DNA of 64,000 nucleotides, taken from Pegoplata infirma (Eukaryota; Arthropoda; Insecta; Diptera; Anthomyiidae). The stretch covers positions 129,292,694 to 129,356,693 of the forward strand of contig OY992537.1 of NCBI GenBank assembly GCA_963921195.1. The letters are read 5' to 3'. Below are positions 54,346 through 63,800 of the stretch, one piece after another. The notes under the pieces are model-generated. The model was not told the origin of the DNA and did no database searches. It worked only from the letters and a program-made list of their open reading frames with translations. Both the position numbers and the translations under genes were made by a program. Position 1 is the stretch's first letter, and each line of letters opens with the position of its first letter.

Positions 54346-54752
54346 ACATATTGCTTGAACTTAGTTTAAACGGGAGTTTAATTGAACTTTATTAAATTAA
54401 AAGCCAAGTTTAATAAAGCATTCTGTTTTTCAGTTCAAGTTTAGCAAATGTCGATTAACGCGGTATTGCCATACCAAATATCGCATTTCCAATTAGAATT
54501 GTTGCCATCATCGCAAATTTGTTCCAATAAAATGCCACAACATGGCAACACTAACCAATATATTTGAAAATCAGAGGTGTTGTTTTTTGACGTTTTTGTA
54601 CCATAGTTTAACTCTCCAACATTAGTGAGTTAAACTTAAAACAAACCACATCACAAAAACAAAATTTGTGGTTTTAACTCAGTTTAAACCTAAAACCAAT
54701 AAGTTTTACATCTCAAAAACTCGCCCTAAATTTGACAACACAAAAACTCACC
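54337..54752. mobile_element. Inverted-repeat element inside repeat S (CTAAGTTTTTGAC ends)
   Basis: Interrupts repeat S. The left end GGCTAAGTTTTTGACATA is imperfectly mirrored at the right by AACTCACCCTAAG, itself a duplication of CAAAAACTCGCCCTAAAT just upstream. Inner arms mirror AACTTAGTTTAAACGGGAGT with TGGTTTTAACTCAGTTTAAA. About 415 bp; superfamily not assigned. Confidence 0.6.
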
Positions 54753-54754
54753 CT

Positions 54755-54975
54755 AAGTCTTGGAAATATAACAAACATAAATAAATTTAAAACAGAAAAA
54801 TAATTTTCTCGAAAATTATTCTATGAGAATATCATAGTTTAAATTAGTAAAGGAAATAATGACCTCGAGCTAAAATAAACCTACTTAAAATATATTTTAA
54901 AGGTCGAATAAAATAATTTTTATTTTTAATAAAAATTAATCGGACTTTGAATTTTTAAAATTTTTGCCTTTTTTG
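54755..54975 (+). repeat. Dispersed repeat S, right part
   Basis: AAACAGAAAAATAATTTTCT, AGTAAAGGAAATAATGACCT, CGAGCTAAAATAAACCTACT and AAAGGTCGAATAAAATAAT, in the family order. Confidence 0.75.
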
Positions 54976-55790
54976 TTGTGCTCAAAATCTTCTTTTGGCC
55001 GCCAAAAAAAGCGCTTAGTACTTTTTTCTCTTTTCTTCCTTACGTGTCCTAACAACGGAATTGCTTTTCAAATTGAAAGAAATCGATTTTTTTAAATCAT
55101 GAAAACCCCACCGTGAGTCACAATAAGACTAAATAAAACGATTTTTGATGTTTTGTGTGAAAAATGAGTGCATACTTTTAGGATTAAAGAAACATTTATT
55201 TTACGTATAATTTTCGAAATTTTTGGAAATGTTTCTAAAAATGTCGAAAATCATTTGACTCTGTGGTGTAGGAAAACAATTTCTTTTGATTGCAAAACAA
55301 ATGGAAAAAGTTAAAAAAATGTAAAGTTAAATAAGCGATTGTTTTGTCTCCGCCTAAATATATGCATTAAAAAAGGTATTATCCGATTAAAAATGTGAAG
55401 GATCCCTACTGATCCGTAAAATGGATCGCTTTTATTAAATCAGTTTAAATCGGACGGATACAATTTCATCAAAAAAATGGGTTTGTATAATTAGATAAAC
55501 CCACATATCCGTCCGATTAAAACTGACCTACTCTTAGCGATCCATTAAGATCAAAACTTTAATCAGCTGTGAATTATAAGAATATAAATAAACATTTTTA
55601 CTCAGGTAGTTTCTTTTAACAAATAGTTTTAAAAATAATATAGATTTTCTAATTGCGACAATTGGCCTCATACCATGATGATTTTAATGAAAAAGTTAGA
55701 TTTTATTGTAGCATAATTTTAGGCATTAGTAAATATATGATTGTTATTTAAAAAGCTAATAAAACTCAAAATTTTTTAATATTTTCATAT
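54976..55790 (-). repeat. Dispersed repeat M, second copy, with nested hairpin element
   Basis: AGTGCATACTTTTAGGATTA at 55170 and AGCATAATTTTAGGCATTAG at 55710 are shared with 52095-52420, the second in reverse complement. The hairpin element at 55388-55575 lies between. Confidence 0.5.
55388..55575. mobile_element. Hairpin MITE (ATCGGACGGATA arms)
   Basis: The left arm AATGGATCGCTTTTATTAAA, TCAGTTTAAATCGGACGGAT is mirrored by ATCCGTCCGATTAAAACTGA and TTAGCGATCCATTAAGATCA. The arms are about 75-80 bp around a centre of about 35 bp. No target duplication identified. Confidence 0.75.
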
Positions 55791-55791
55791 T

Positions 55792-56106
55792 TTTATACCC
55801 TTCAACCACATTATGGGGGCATACTCACTTCGTCAATGCGTGTGTAACGAATCGAAATTTCGGTCGGGAACCCATAGAGTAAATGATATTGATACATGAT
55901 CGATTCTAAGAATTCTATAAATGTCCGTCCGTCCGTCTGTATAAAACACGATGCTGTCCAAAATAATATAAAGCTAGACTCCTGAAATTTGGCACGAATA
56001 TGTCTTATGATCAGCAGGTTAAGTTCGTAAATGGGCAAAATTAGCCCAGGGGAAAAAGTTTTCCCTTGAAAAACTAAACCAACCTCTGAAAATACCACTT
56101 TTATAC
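55792..56106 (+). mobile_element. mini-me-type element, group B, 3' truncated
   Basis: TATACCCTTCAACCACATTA, TGTGTAACGAATCGAAATTT, GTCCGTCCGTCCGTCTGT at about 55922, TATGATCAGCAGGTTAAGTT and AACTAAACCAACCTCTGAAA. Then it stops abruptly at 56106, where a different element begins. Confidence 0.75.
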
Positions 56107-56520
56107 TTTACACCACTCTGTGGTACAGGGTATAATGACTTTGTGCTGATGTTTGTAACTACCCGAAATATTGTTGATTGATCCACCTCAAGCATACCGA
56201 TCAACTAAGAATCACTGTCCATGTAAACGTTGTGCGCACGATAGAGGTCGCAATTTTTAACCAATTTGTTTGAAAAAATCGGTCCATGTTTTGAATTTGG
56301 CTCAAATGATTCTCATGATCGTATTTAAATAGGTAGCCTATCAAAACTTAGCACGTACACATATTTTGTGTTCATAAATAATAATTCTAAATTTTAAGGA
56401 AATTTGACCAGTTCTACTTGTAGTCCCCATACAAACCACCCTCCCGATATTGACATAAATCTCTTAAAATTCCTGAAAAAAATAAAAATTTAAATAAAAT
56501 TTTGTTTGAAGGCGCTTAAC
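56107..56520 (+). repeat. Second mini-me-like type (CACCACTCTGTGGTACAGGG start)
   Basis: TTATACTTTACACCACTCTG, TGGTACAGGGTATAATGACT and GTAACTACCCGAAATATTGT parallel the opening of mini-me copies in layout (TATAC box, hairpin, GTAAC, CGAAATAT) but not in sequence. It lacks a GTCY tract. Only one copy in the window. Confidence 0.5.
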
Positions 56521-56525
56521 GTGTA

Positions 56526-56877
56526 CACAGAAATAAAATGGTCAAATTTAAATCAACAAACATCTTTTAAAAAATGGCTGCCTTTTAAACCATAATACAA
56601 AACCTCGATTTTGTTTTTAACAAACTGAGTCAAGTAATTTTATTTCAAAATTCTTTTATCATGTCAAAAAATAGTGTTTGTGTTTGTTAAATTTCTTTGT
56701 TGAAAAAAAAATGTATTTGTCAGATCAACAAATTGTGTTCGTGTTTGTTGAATTGCTTTGTTGAAAAAAATCAAGTTTTTTTACTTTTGTCAGATCAACA
56801 AATTTTGTTTGTGTTTGTTGAATTTCTTTGTTGAAAAAAAACAAAAAAAAAATTTCAACAATCAAAAACTTTCAGTG
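56526..56877. mobile_element. Element with 70-75 bp tandem units (TTTGTTGAATTTCTTTGTTG)
   Basis: TA then CACAGAAATAAAATGG at the left; ACTTTCAGTG at the right followed by AA, not TA. Three tandem units at about 56675, 56740 and 56805 carry GTGTTTGTTGAATTTCTTTG, TTGAAAAAAA and TTGTCAGATCAACAAATT. Confidence 0.65.
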
Positions 56878-57640
56878 AAAAATTAATTGTATTCACAAAT
56901 ATGGGGGTCAATATTACAATTCGTTTTTTTCTGCGAACTTTTGTAGTCTAATCAAATCTGATTATATTTTGACCATTTTTGAAATTAGTGCCACATAAAA
57001 TGTTTGGCCGATATTCAGATAAATCCGACATTTGTCCGATATTCAGATAAATTGCCAACATACAGAAGACCATTTCGCTTAAATTTGGTTTTTGTGTGTT
57101 TGCTACAGTAATTAAAGATCATAGATCCAATCATTTCATTTTTGGATTTGGGATCCATTTTCCGGGAAACACTATAATTTTCGTACTTGTAACCGATTTC
57201 AAAACCGATTTCAAAACGAGAATGATTATAAAGCATAATTAAAATTTCTCTCTGAATTAAATAATTAAATTTAAAAAATTATAAAATACACTTTTTATAT
57301 TATTTTCTCTTTTATTTTACATAAGCCTTTTGGTAAAATTAACTTTTTTTTTTTAGAAAAAATAGCTTCTTTCAGGCATGAAAAACAAAAATGTAAAAAT
57401 TTTTCAAGCTAACTTTTTAATTGCAATCTCTAGAATAAAGTACAATATTTCAAGTGCATACAATACAGTTAACTGCTGCTAACTTGTTTTCAACAAAAAA
57501 TAAAAAAAAAATGTAAGAAAAACAAGAAACAAAATATAAAATTTGTTTTAAAAACAAAATAAAATGCAGAAAAAAAAACAAAAATATGAATCCTTTTTAC
57601 TAAATATAATAGAAAAGGAAAAATTTCATATTTAAAAAAA
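56878..57640. other. Low-copy spacer
   Basis: Contains a short direct repeat (CCGATATTCAGATAAAT at 57009 and 57034). Otherwise AT-rich with no shared repeats. No gene signal. Confidence 0.45.
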
Positions 57641-58289
57641 AAAAAAATGACAACAACAAAGTTAAATAGAAAATGCAAGCAAATTACCAACACTACCACT
57701 GCCAGTTATCCATCTATCCAGTCAGCCAGTTATTCAGCCAGCCCAACCAATCTTTGCTATAAGAGCCTTCCTAACTTACTGACAGCCAGAGTATGCCAAC
57801 CCAAACAAACCATTAGAAAAAGAGTAACGATAACATTTGAATGCAAAAAGTTTCTACTATGTATGTATACAAAAAACCTAGAAAATTTTTTATGGGGGAT
57901 GAGGAGATTTCTAAGGGTGGTTGATGGTAGTAGTAGTAGAGCAGTAAAATACTGCAAAGTGTATGATAAAATATTAGACAACAACAATATAATACCAACA
58001 CACGTACAAACACATACCATATGACAACGTTGCAACTAACTACAAAATGTGTTTTTGTAAAACTTGATAGAAAAATGTTGTGTTGCAAATACAATTCCAA
58101 CAAAACTGAAAAAAACAACATTAATTTTTCCTCATTTCCTCTATGTCTGAGATTTTTTTTTTTTTACAGTACCCTTACAGTTAGAAAATACATTCACATT
58201 AGGGTGAAGCCAATTTTTTTTTAGATATCTTTCGGGTCAAAAAGCTGCTTTTTAGGGTGAATATTAACACACAGAAAATATTGGACCTG
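57641..58289. other. Low-copy spacer with a 125-codon open frame of unknown status
   Basis: A plus-strand frame at 57647-58024 starts MTTTKLNRKC and is unusually mixed in composition for this window, rich in T, S, N and K. It overlaps two minus-strand frames of similar length, has no recognisable domain, and no splice or promoter support can be judged. I regard it as probably non-coding. This is the longest stretch here without any repeat family. Confidence 0.3.
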
Positions 58290-58777
58290 TGGGGCAAGGT
58301 CTTTGGGTTCCTTTTTTGACTTGAAAATCGGGAAGCTTCAAACAAGGGACAAATAGAAGAACTTGGAAGAACTAAACTAACCTTTGAAGAGTGCCACATC
58401 TTTTACAGGTTTTCATTTTTGCAAATAATATCATGTGATGTCAAAAGTTCAAGGTCATGCACTTGGATCCAGGGAACACAGAACAAATTTAAAACGAATT
58501 TCAATCAACAAAAACGCGGATCCAATCAATTTTTTGATTGAAAATCATCAAATTGTAGGTGATTGATTGAAAATTTTTTCAATCAAACATTTTTTCGATT
58601 TTATTCAAAAGATTGATCATTTTTTTATTTATAGTCAATCAAAATAATGATTGATTTAACAAACAAATTGTAAGCTTGTGACAAAATCATCAAAAAAATG
58701 ATTTTTTTTTGTTTTCCAATATGTTGCCAACAATAAAAAAAAAGTAAAACCCAATTACTTTGAATATTTTTTAATTA

Positions 58778-59042
58778 GATTAGATTAAAGAGGCCCTATG
58801 CACTGCGACCAGAATGATCTTTTGTGCAGCCTGAGAGGGGGTGCCCTAAATATTCAGGCTTTTAATAAATCCGAGAATCCTATTTGGCAAAGAGTTTCGT
58901 ATGTCAGTTGGAGATAACAAGTGTCCCCCCAGATGTCGAAGCCTTCTACCAGTCAGTCTTGGGCATGTACAAAGAACATGTTCTGCCGTCTCTTCCTCTA
59001 TCTCGCAGAATCTGCATGTGTCCGTGTCAGATAGATACCTTT
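58778..59042 (-). mobile_element. 5'-truncated non-LTR retrotransposon insertion (3' end only)
   Basis: The insertion is bounded by an 11-bp direct repeat, TTTTTTAATTA, at 58767-58777 and 59043-59053, consistent with target-primed reverse transcription. On the minus strand it contains the C-terminal coding end, a short 3' untranslated region (GGTCGCAGTGCATAGGGCCT) and a tail of TTAATCTAATCTAAT type. The extreme 5' truncation is usual for this class. Confidence 0.85.
58846..59037 (-). pseudogene. C-terminal fragment of non-LTR retrotransposon polyprotein (zinc-knuckle-like tail)
   Basis: An uninterrupted 63-codon frame ends in TAG at 58846-58848. It includes TCRFCEIEEETAEHVLCTCP, a C-x2-C ... 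H-x4-C pattern found near the C-terminus of RNase H-bearing fly retrotransposon pol proteins (R1, LOA and I groups), where it follows RNase H and is thought to bind nucleic acid. The rest of the protein (endonuclease, reverse transcriptase, RNase H) is absent because of 5' truncation. It starts without a methionine at the insertion junction, so it is not a gene. The frame is still open, which suggests a fairly recent insertion compared with the host MITE. Exact clade is not determined. Confidence 0.85.
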
Positions 59043-59370
59043 TTTTTTAATTAATCTATTCAAAAAAATTAAAGCGAAAAAAATATGGTATGTTGAAAAT
59101 TTCTAATTCGACAGTTAAAGATAATAACAAAAATTTTAATCAAATCATTGATTGACTCATTTAAATTTTGTTGATCAATAGATTTAATTGAAATTTTTTA
59201 GCCAATATTTTTTTTGTGTGGAGGAAAATAGTAAACAAACGACCCCAGCCGAGCCAACCAACCCAACCCACCCCCCAAAAAAATACCACTGCAAAATTGT
59301 TGTTTGGTTTAATTTGTTTACATGTTGGAGGGTATAAAAGATTCGGCGCAGCTGATTTTAAAACTTTATG

Positions 59371-59802
59371 TTGTGAATATTGACCTTAAGCGTCGAACCA
59401 GAATCAAATTACTTCACGTACGGCGGAACGCCTAATACATTTTTCGTTTATAGCATTTGAATGTAAAAATCCAATGGACGTAAAAATTTAAAATTGAATG
59501 TGTTTGTTTTTATTCTTTATGTCAAACGCAACGTACTTCAACTACGACTTTTTGTTGCAACTGTATAACCCAATTTCGACCCAGACGATAACAAAAATTG
59601 TAAAAACGAAAAATTCGCTCCACCCTAATGCACATATAGGTATATTTCTAATGATGACGAAAACATCTACATATTATTACAATACACTCAAAGAAATTTT
59701 TTTTAAATAAGATGTCACAAATAAATATCGGCACTCCAAACTGAATAAAGTTGATACAAGTCGCTTTTAATGGAAATCATCAAAATATTTGATTGTCTCA
59801 AC
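59371..59802. other. Low-copy spacer
   Basis: More mixed composition around 59390-59440 (TTAAGCGTCGAACCAGAATC, TTCACGTACGGCGGAACGCC). A 70-codon plus-strand frame at 59498-59710 is not recognisable. No gene signal. Confidence 0.4.
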
Positions 59803-59960
59803 TAGCGATGGGCGCTGGTCACGTGATTTGCGTGATTCACGTGAATCACGCGTGATTGTGAGTGATTTTCATTTCAATCACGTGATTGGGAGTGTGCGTA
59901 AGTTTATAAAAACTGCGTGTCGTATTAGTAAGTGAGTTGAATTTTGAGCGAGTGATTAGT
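59803..59960. repeat. CACGTGATT-rich repeat, hAT-like left end
   Basis: TAGCGATGGGCGCTGGTCAC at the left resembles the CACG-rich family terminus (AGGCAATGGGAGCG). It is followed by TGATTCACGTGAATCACGCG and CAATCACGTGATTGGGAGTG. The right end is missing, where a mini-me fragment begins. Confidence 0.5.
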
Positions 59961-60240
59961 TATATTATAGATATTATCAATCCAATATCGATTCTAAGGC
60001 ATTCTAAAATATCCTTCCGTCTGCCTGTGAAAAGCACGATACAGTTCAAATAAAAATAGATAGATTCCTGCAGTAATGACCATAGGATGGATAAAATAGT
60101 AAAAAATTCTCTGTTGAAAAACTAAACAACCTCTAAAAATCAGCATTTTTTCATAGATTTTTTTTGTTAATAAATAAGTTCTTTTTATGTTAGAAGAAGT
60201 TTAAAGTCCTGCATTTGCCCCTAGGGGATTAAAAAAATCA
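59961..60240 (+). mobile_element. mini-me-type fragment, group B
   Basis: ATCGATTCTAAGGCATTCTA, CCTTCCGTCTGCCTGTGAAA, AACTAAACAACCTCTAAAAA and CCTGCATTTGCCCCTAGGGG follow the group B order. Both ends are lost. Confidence 0.6.
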
Positions 60241-60539
60241 GGAAAATAGGTCAGGAGAAGGAGGAAAGAGGGAGTAGTGCTTGTGGACATTTGACTTAAG
60301 TTAATAGACTATGAAAGAAACTGGGAAGACTTCTTAGGGTACTTAATATGCAATTAACTAGACAATCGACCACAAACGGATATGATCAACTTGATAACCG
60401 AGTGATGCGAATATAAAACTCGGTCCCTAGGGATAAGAGCATCAGCACCCTACTTTGGAAACGGTAAAGAGCTCTACCCCTGCTCTTATATGGGAATTGT
60501 AGCCCATCTTTGGTCGGATACACCGTTCGACAGCCAATA
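60241..60539. other. Unassigned less AT-rich segment
   Basis: Contains GACAATCGACCACAAACGGA, AAACTCGGTCCCTAGGGATA and CTCTACCCCTGCTCTTATAT. It may be the edge of an element that includes the palindrome that follows, but no second copy is present. The small minus-strand frame is unrecognisable. Confidence 0.35.
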
Positions 60540-61070
60540 TTAAACAAGTAGAGATCAAATGGAGTAAAACTGCATTTACAGTTTTTCATTTCGTGATCCA
60601 GTTTTCTTTTAAAAGGACTTCAAAGTTTTAAAGGATTACATTTTGTAAAATATTTTTTTTATATATTTTTTTTATTTGTAATTGTCCTAGGATCCCACTA
60701 GATATGTCAAATGAAAATCGGTTATCTCTCCTAATTTTTTCATTTTTTTTTTCTTTTGCCAGGATACAAGGACGTAAATAATTTCCTCTGAAAACTTTAT
60801 CAAAATATTTTATTGAAAACTTTGAATGATATTGAAGAATAAAGTTTTGAAAGGACGTAACTTACCTCCTTTTTCCTGATATTTAAAAATAATAAAATGG
60901 AAAAATCTCTCCTCTTTCACTTGTAATCACTAGACGCATCCTAGGACAAGTACAAATACTAAAAAAATATTTTATACAATTTAATGCTCTAAAACTTTGA
61001 AGTCATTTTAAAAGCAAAAGGATCACGAAATGAACAACTGTAAATGCAGTTTTACTATATTTAGTCTCTA
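60540..61070. repeat. Imperfect palindrome with arms of about 190 bp
   Basis: AGTAAAACTGCATTTACAGT at 60562 mirrors ACTGTAAATGCAGTTTTACT at about 61036; TTCATTTCGTGATCC at 60586 mirrors GGATCACGAAATGAA; TTGTCCTAGGATC at 60682 mirrors CATCCTAGGACAA at about 60938. The centre is at about 60745-60890. It directly abuts the dead reverse transcriptase, so it may be part of one insertion. Confidence 0.75.
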
Positions 61071-61079
61071 GTTTCAAAC

Positions 61080-62195
61080 GTAAATTGTCCAGTAATTTAC
61101 GTATGAATCGGATGAGGATAAGTACCCCTTACACAGGTGCACCGGTTCAAAAAACCAAGCGCTTTTTTCGACACTTAAAAAACGTGCTTATTCCAACGGA
61201 CGTCACACGGAGTTTTCATGCCCATAACATTATGGGTCCACACTCCTGCGGTTTAACAAAAAACATTAAGCATAGAAGCATTGAAACTAACCCTATTCGC
61301 AGGACCCTTTTCAGAGATTGTAAGCATGCCTTGATTAAGTGTTTCTTTCATAATCTGGGGGCTAATTATGTAGTTTGATAATCTTCATCGTTAGCTCATT
61401 ATTCTATTACCATAAAATGACACTATATGATAATGGAATAACGATGGAACCGATGCGATTGACGACTATCAAGTTATATAATTATCCGCCAGGCTTCTGC
61501 CCTCAACCTTAAGAAGGCTTGGCCAAAGGTCAGAGGAAAATTTATGATAAATGTTAAAGTTTAACTAATGTGGTTAAGAAAAATAAGAAAAAAAGGAGTA
61601 GAAGAAAGAACAGAACCTTTCGGTACCCCTGAACGAAGCTGAAATTCGTTTGATGATAAACCACATATAAGAACACGTATAAACCGATATCTGAGACAGC
61701 ACGAAATAATTCAAAAGAAGTCATTAGCGACACAAAAGGCATTAGGCTTAGACATGAGCGCAACGTGCCACACAAAATCAACTGCCTTGGAAATATCTAA
61801 AGCAACCATTTTACTTTCTCCAAAAGGATCAAATGACTCCAACGTTCCAAAAGTAACGCCAACAGATCTCCCGTAGAACGAGTTCTGCGAAAACCATATG
61901 GTCGGTCGCTTAAATGAAAGTATAACTCCAGATACTTCAAGAAATGCGGTGATTATTCTGGTTGCTGACCGCACCCTTTTTAAGTTGTTTAATGCCAACA
62001 TTCTACAAGCGGGAAGGTATGATGAAATGCAAAGCTTAGCCAGAGGGTGTCCTAACGTCGAACTGCACTGTTTCAGCACCATTGCTGGTATACCATCAGC
62101 CTCCGGTGACTTGTTTACGTTAAGATCTGCAAGAACACTTTTAAATGCACGGACTCAAAAAAATATCTTGGGCATAGTAAGGGAAGCCCACTCCA
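61080..62195 (-). pseudogene. Dead non-LTR reverse transcriptase, Jockey/CR1-like
   Basis: Read on the minus strand, successive blocks in different frames match the reverse transcriptase order of Jockey/CR1-type elements. LNVNKSPEADGIPAMVLKQC is the fingers block. SVGVTFGTLESFDPFGESK follows, then MVALDISKAVDFVWHVALMS, palm motif A with its catalytic aspartate. Next comes SSNEFQLRSGVPKGSVLS at about 61635 (motif B region), then SFNASMLNVFC and NVMGMKTPCDVRWNKHVF with a stop before VSKKALGFF (thumb). The FADD/YADD motif is not found between 61380 and 61560, and several frameshifts and stops are present. The endonuclease and upstream ORF are absent. It is a long-dead, 5'-truncated and internally damaged copy. 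The plus-strand frames over this region are shadows. Confidence 0.85.
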
Positions 62196-62399
62196 CATAA
62201 AAAAATCATTAGAAGTGAGCCAATGATCTTTTCATAAAATATATAAAAAATTGTATTAAAATAATGAAAATGTTTATACATTTAATGAAAAGGTTTCATA
62301 GAACGGAAATTTGATGTAACTGTTTTTATGAATGCAATAAAATTTTTCATTAATTTTATGAAAACAAAATCAACTCTTTTTTGAAAAATGAAAAAAAAT
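62196..62399. mobile_element. ATGAAA/TTTCAT-group element between two dead retrotransposons
   Basis: AATCATTAGAAGTGAGCCAA as at 48690 and 27415, then TTTAATGAAAAGGTTTCATA, AATTTTTCATTAATTTTATG. It ends near 62400, where the next retrotransposon's coding sequence begins. Ends are poorly defined. Confidence 0.55.
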
Positions 62400-63325
62400 A
62401 TTTTTTTTGCGGCTATAGAGCGATATTGACGAAGATAACATTACCACAAAATGTGGACTGTGCTCCCTCCATGAGCCTTTTTTAGCGCCACTTTACCACT
62501 ATGGTACAATCCAGGGAGTCTGGGATGAGAGGAATTCCGGGTAGTGGAGATTCCATAGATTTTTACACGGATAAATCGAGGCTGCACAAACAAGTGGGCT
62601 TTGGTGTCTATTCGGAAGAGCTTGGATTGCGCCTGGTTCGCGATTGTCAGATCATTGCAGTGTTTACTAGGCAGAGATGCTGGCTGAATAGTTGAGTTGC
62701 AATGTCTAGTCTACAACCACAGTCAATATCTATTCTGACAGTCAAGCCGTGGTCAATTTTCTGGAGTCAATGTTTCTGAAAACAAGATCTGCCCTTAACT
62801 GCCGCACGTCTTTAAATGAGATAGCCAAGCAATTTTATACACGACTAATTTGGGTCCCAGAGCACATAGACATTCCAGGGAATTGCTAAGCCGATGAGCT
62901 TGGTTCCAACAGGTTTGGAATGTGTTGGTCTGCCTCTAGAAACTTGCAAGAAAAATCTAAGGCTTTGCGATGGAGACTAATCATAGATGGGCAAATGGAT
63001 GGATATGTGAGACAACCCGACAGATCTGGCCTTCTCTTAATCAGAAGCGCACAAGTGGGCTGATTTCGACGGTGGTTACTATAATTACCGGACACAGTCT
63101 TATAGGAAAGCACGCAGAGAGGTTACATGACTTTTGTCGGAGTTTCATGGATGAAGACGAGTTGGAAACTTCTATATCTTAGGAGTTTCATAAGAAGCTC
63201 AAATTGGTTTAACGGCAGGGACCAGTAGGGAAGCTTATTGTAGTCCCGTGGTATCACAATGGACCTCAGAGTCTACGTGTGTTGACGTAAAACGTCAGCA
63301 GCCACTTACAACCTAACCTGCTTAC
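62400..63325 (+). pseudogene. Dead non-LTR retrotransposon, RNase H and C-terminal region
   Basis: Plus-strand pieces in shifted frames give an RNase H domain. DFYTDKSRLHKQVGFGVYSE is the first active-site block, with the usual TDG read as TDK. RLSDHCSVY-stop-AEMLAE carries the glutamate block. VNIYSDSQAVVNFLES (about 62722-62770) holds the third acidic residue, and LIWVPEHIDIPGNC-stop-ADELGS holds the histidine. Downstream, QIWPSLNQKRTSGLIS and ITGHSLIGKHAERLHDFCRS lead to the start of a C-terminal tail, MDEDELET. Several stops, frameshifts and small deletions kill it. The 3' end ACTTACAACCTAACCTGC at about 63322 resembles a non-LTR 3' terminus. RNase H places it in the R1/LOA/I-type groups, unlike the preceding Jockey/CR1-like fragment. 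Confidence 0.88.
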
Positions 63326-63699
63326 ATTTGTTGTAGTTTTGAAGCACTCCACAAAGAAGTGGAAGTACTTTTTTGCTGGGTGTAAAAAGGTTAACTCTCT
63401 GTTGGTCGTTAAATAACTTTTCATGCTGAAGTTTTCATTGCAATAAAAACAGAATTTTCATATCTATGCACTTGTATGAACAAAAATTGTACAACGACAA
63501 AATATTGTCAGTTCTATAGTTACAAAAAACTAAACAAACCCTTATAAAGAATTGGAAAAATGTAAAAAAAAGAAATAAACACGAATACCCAGCAAAAATT
63601 TTGATTACCAAAAGTCTATTTTAGGGCAACTAATACTAAAGCAAAAACTGTACTACTTTCTATGAGGATTTAAGTTAAAACACGTAGATGAAAATTTTA
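63326..63699. other. Spacer with two CCCAGCAAAA motifs
   Basis: TTTTTTGCTGGGTGTAAAAA at 63370 and ATACCCAGCAAAAATTTTGA at 63585 are inverted relative to each other, so they may be the ends of a short element of about 230 bp. No gene signal. Confidence 0.4.
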
Positions 63700-63800
63700 T
63701 TTTCAAAAATTAAAGATATTTCTGGTATTCCCATACCGGTTTCAAACACCTTCAGTTATAGTGTTATCATCAGTAGAATTTTAAATGTCGGTTTGTTTTG
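63700..63800 (-). other. Hammerhead-like core in a dispersed-type repeat
   Basis: On the minus strand, CTGATGA (63767-63773), a stem AACAC/GTGTT, then GAAA (63740-63743), followed by a GGTAT/ATACC hairpin. The order recalls the conserved core of hammerhead ribozymes found in Penelope-like retroelements. The helix II closing pair is a T-T mismatch and no clear cleavage triplet is seen, so activity is doubtful. Confidence 0.3.

Larger units (their letters stand above)
58477..59220 (-). mobile_element. CAATCAAA-family MITE interrupted by a retrotransposon 3' end
   Basis: CACAGAACAAATTTAAAACG at the left, then AATCAACAAAAACGCGGATC; AGCCAATATTTTTTTTGTGTG at the right. Orientation is opposite to the reference copy at 41015. 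The terminal TA has mutated on both sides. The retrotransposon fragment sits in the middle, at about 58778-59042. Confidence 0.8.
58290..59370 (+). mobile_element. mini-me-type element, group B, carrying two nested insertions
   Basis: The left part 58290-58476 has AGAACTAAACTAACCTTTGA and TCAAGGTCATGCACTTGGAT, matching the group B interior at 29150-29260. The right part 59221-59370 has the C-rich CCAACCCACCCCCCAAAAAA segment and the end GGAGGGTATAAAAGATTCGG. The CAATCAAA-family MITE separates them. The 5' end including the GTCY tract is missing. Confidence 0.7.

Noticed and set aside
57813..58121. 102-codon minus-strand hydrophobic frame that could suggest a membrane protein
   Set aside because: Runs of L, V, F and Y arise from T-rich antisense of poly-A and CA/AAC text, and the frame overlaps two others.
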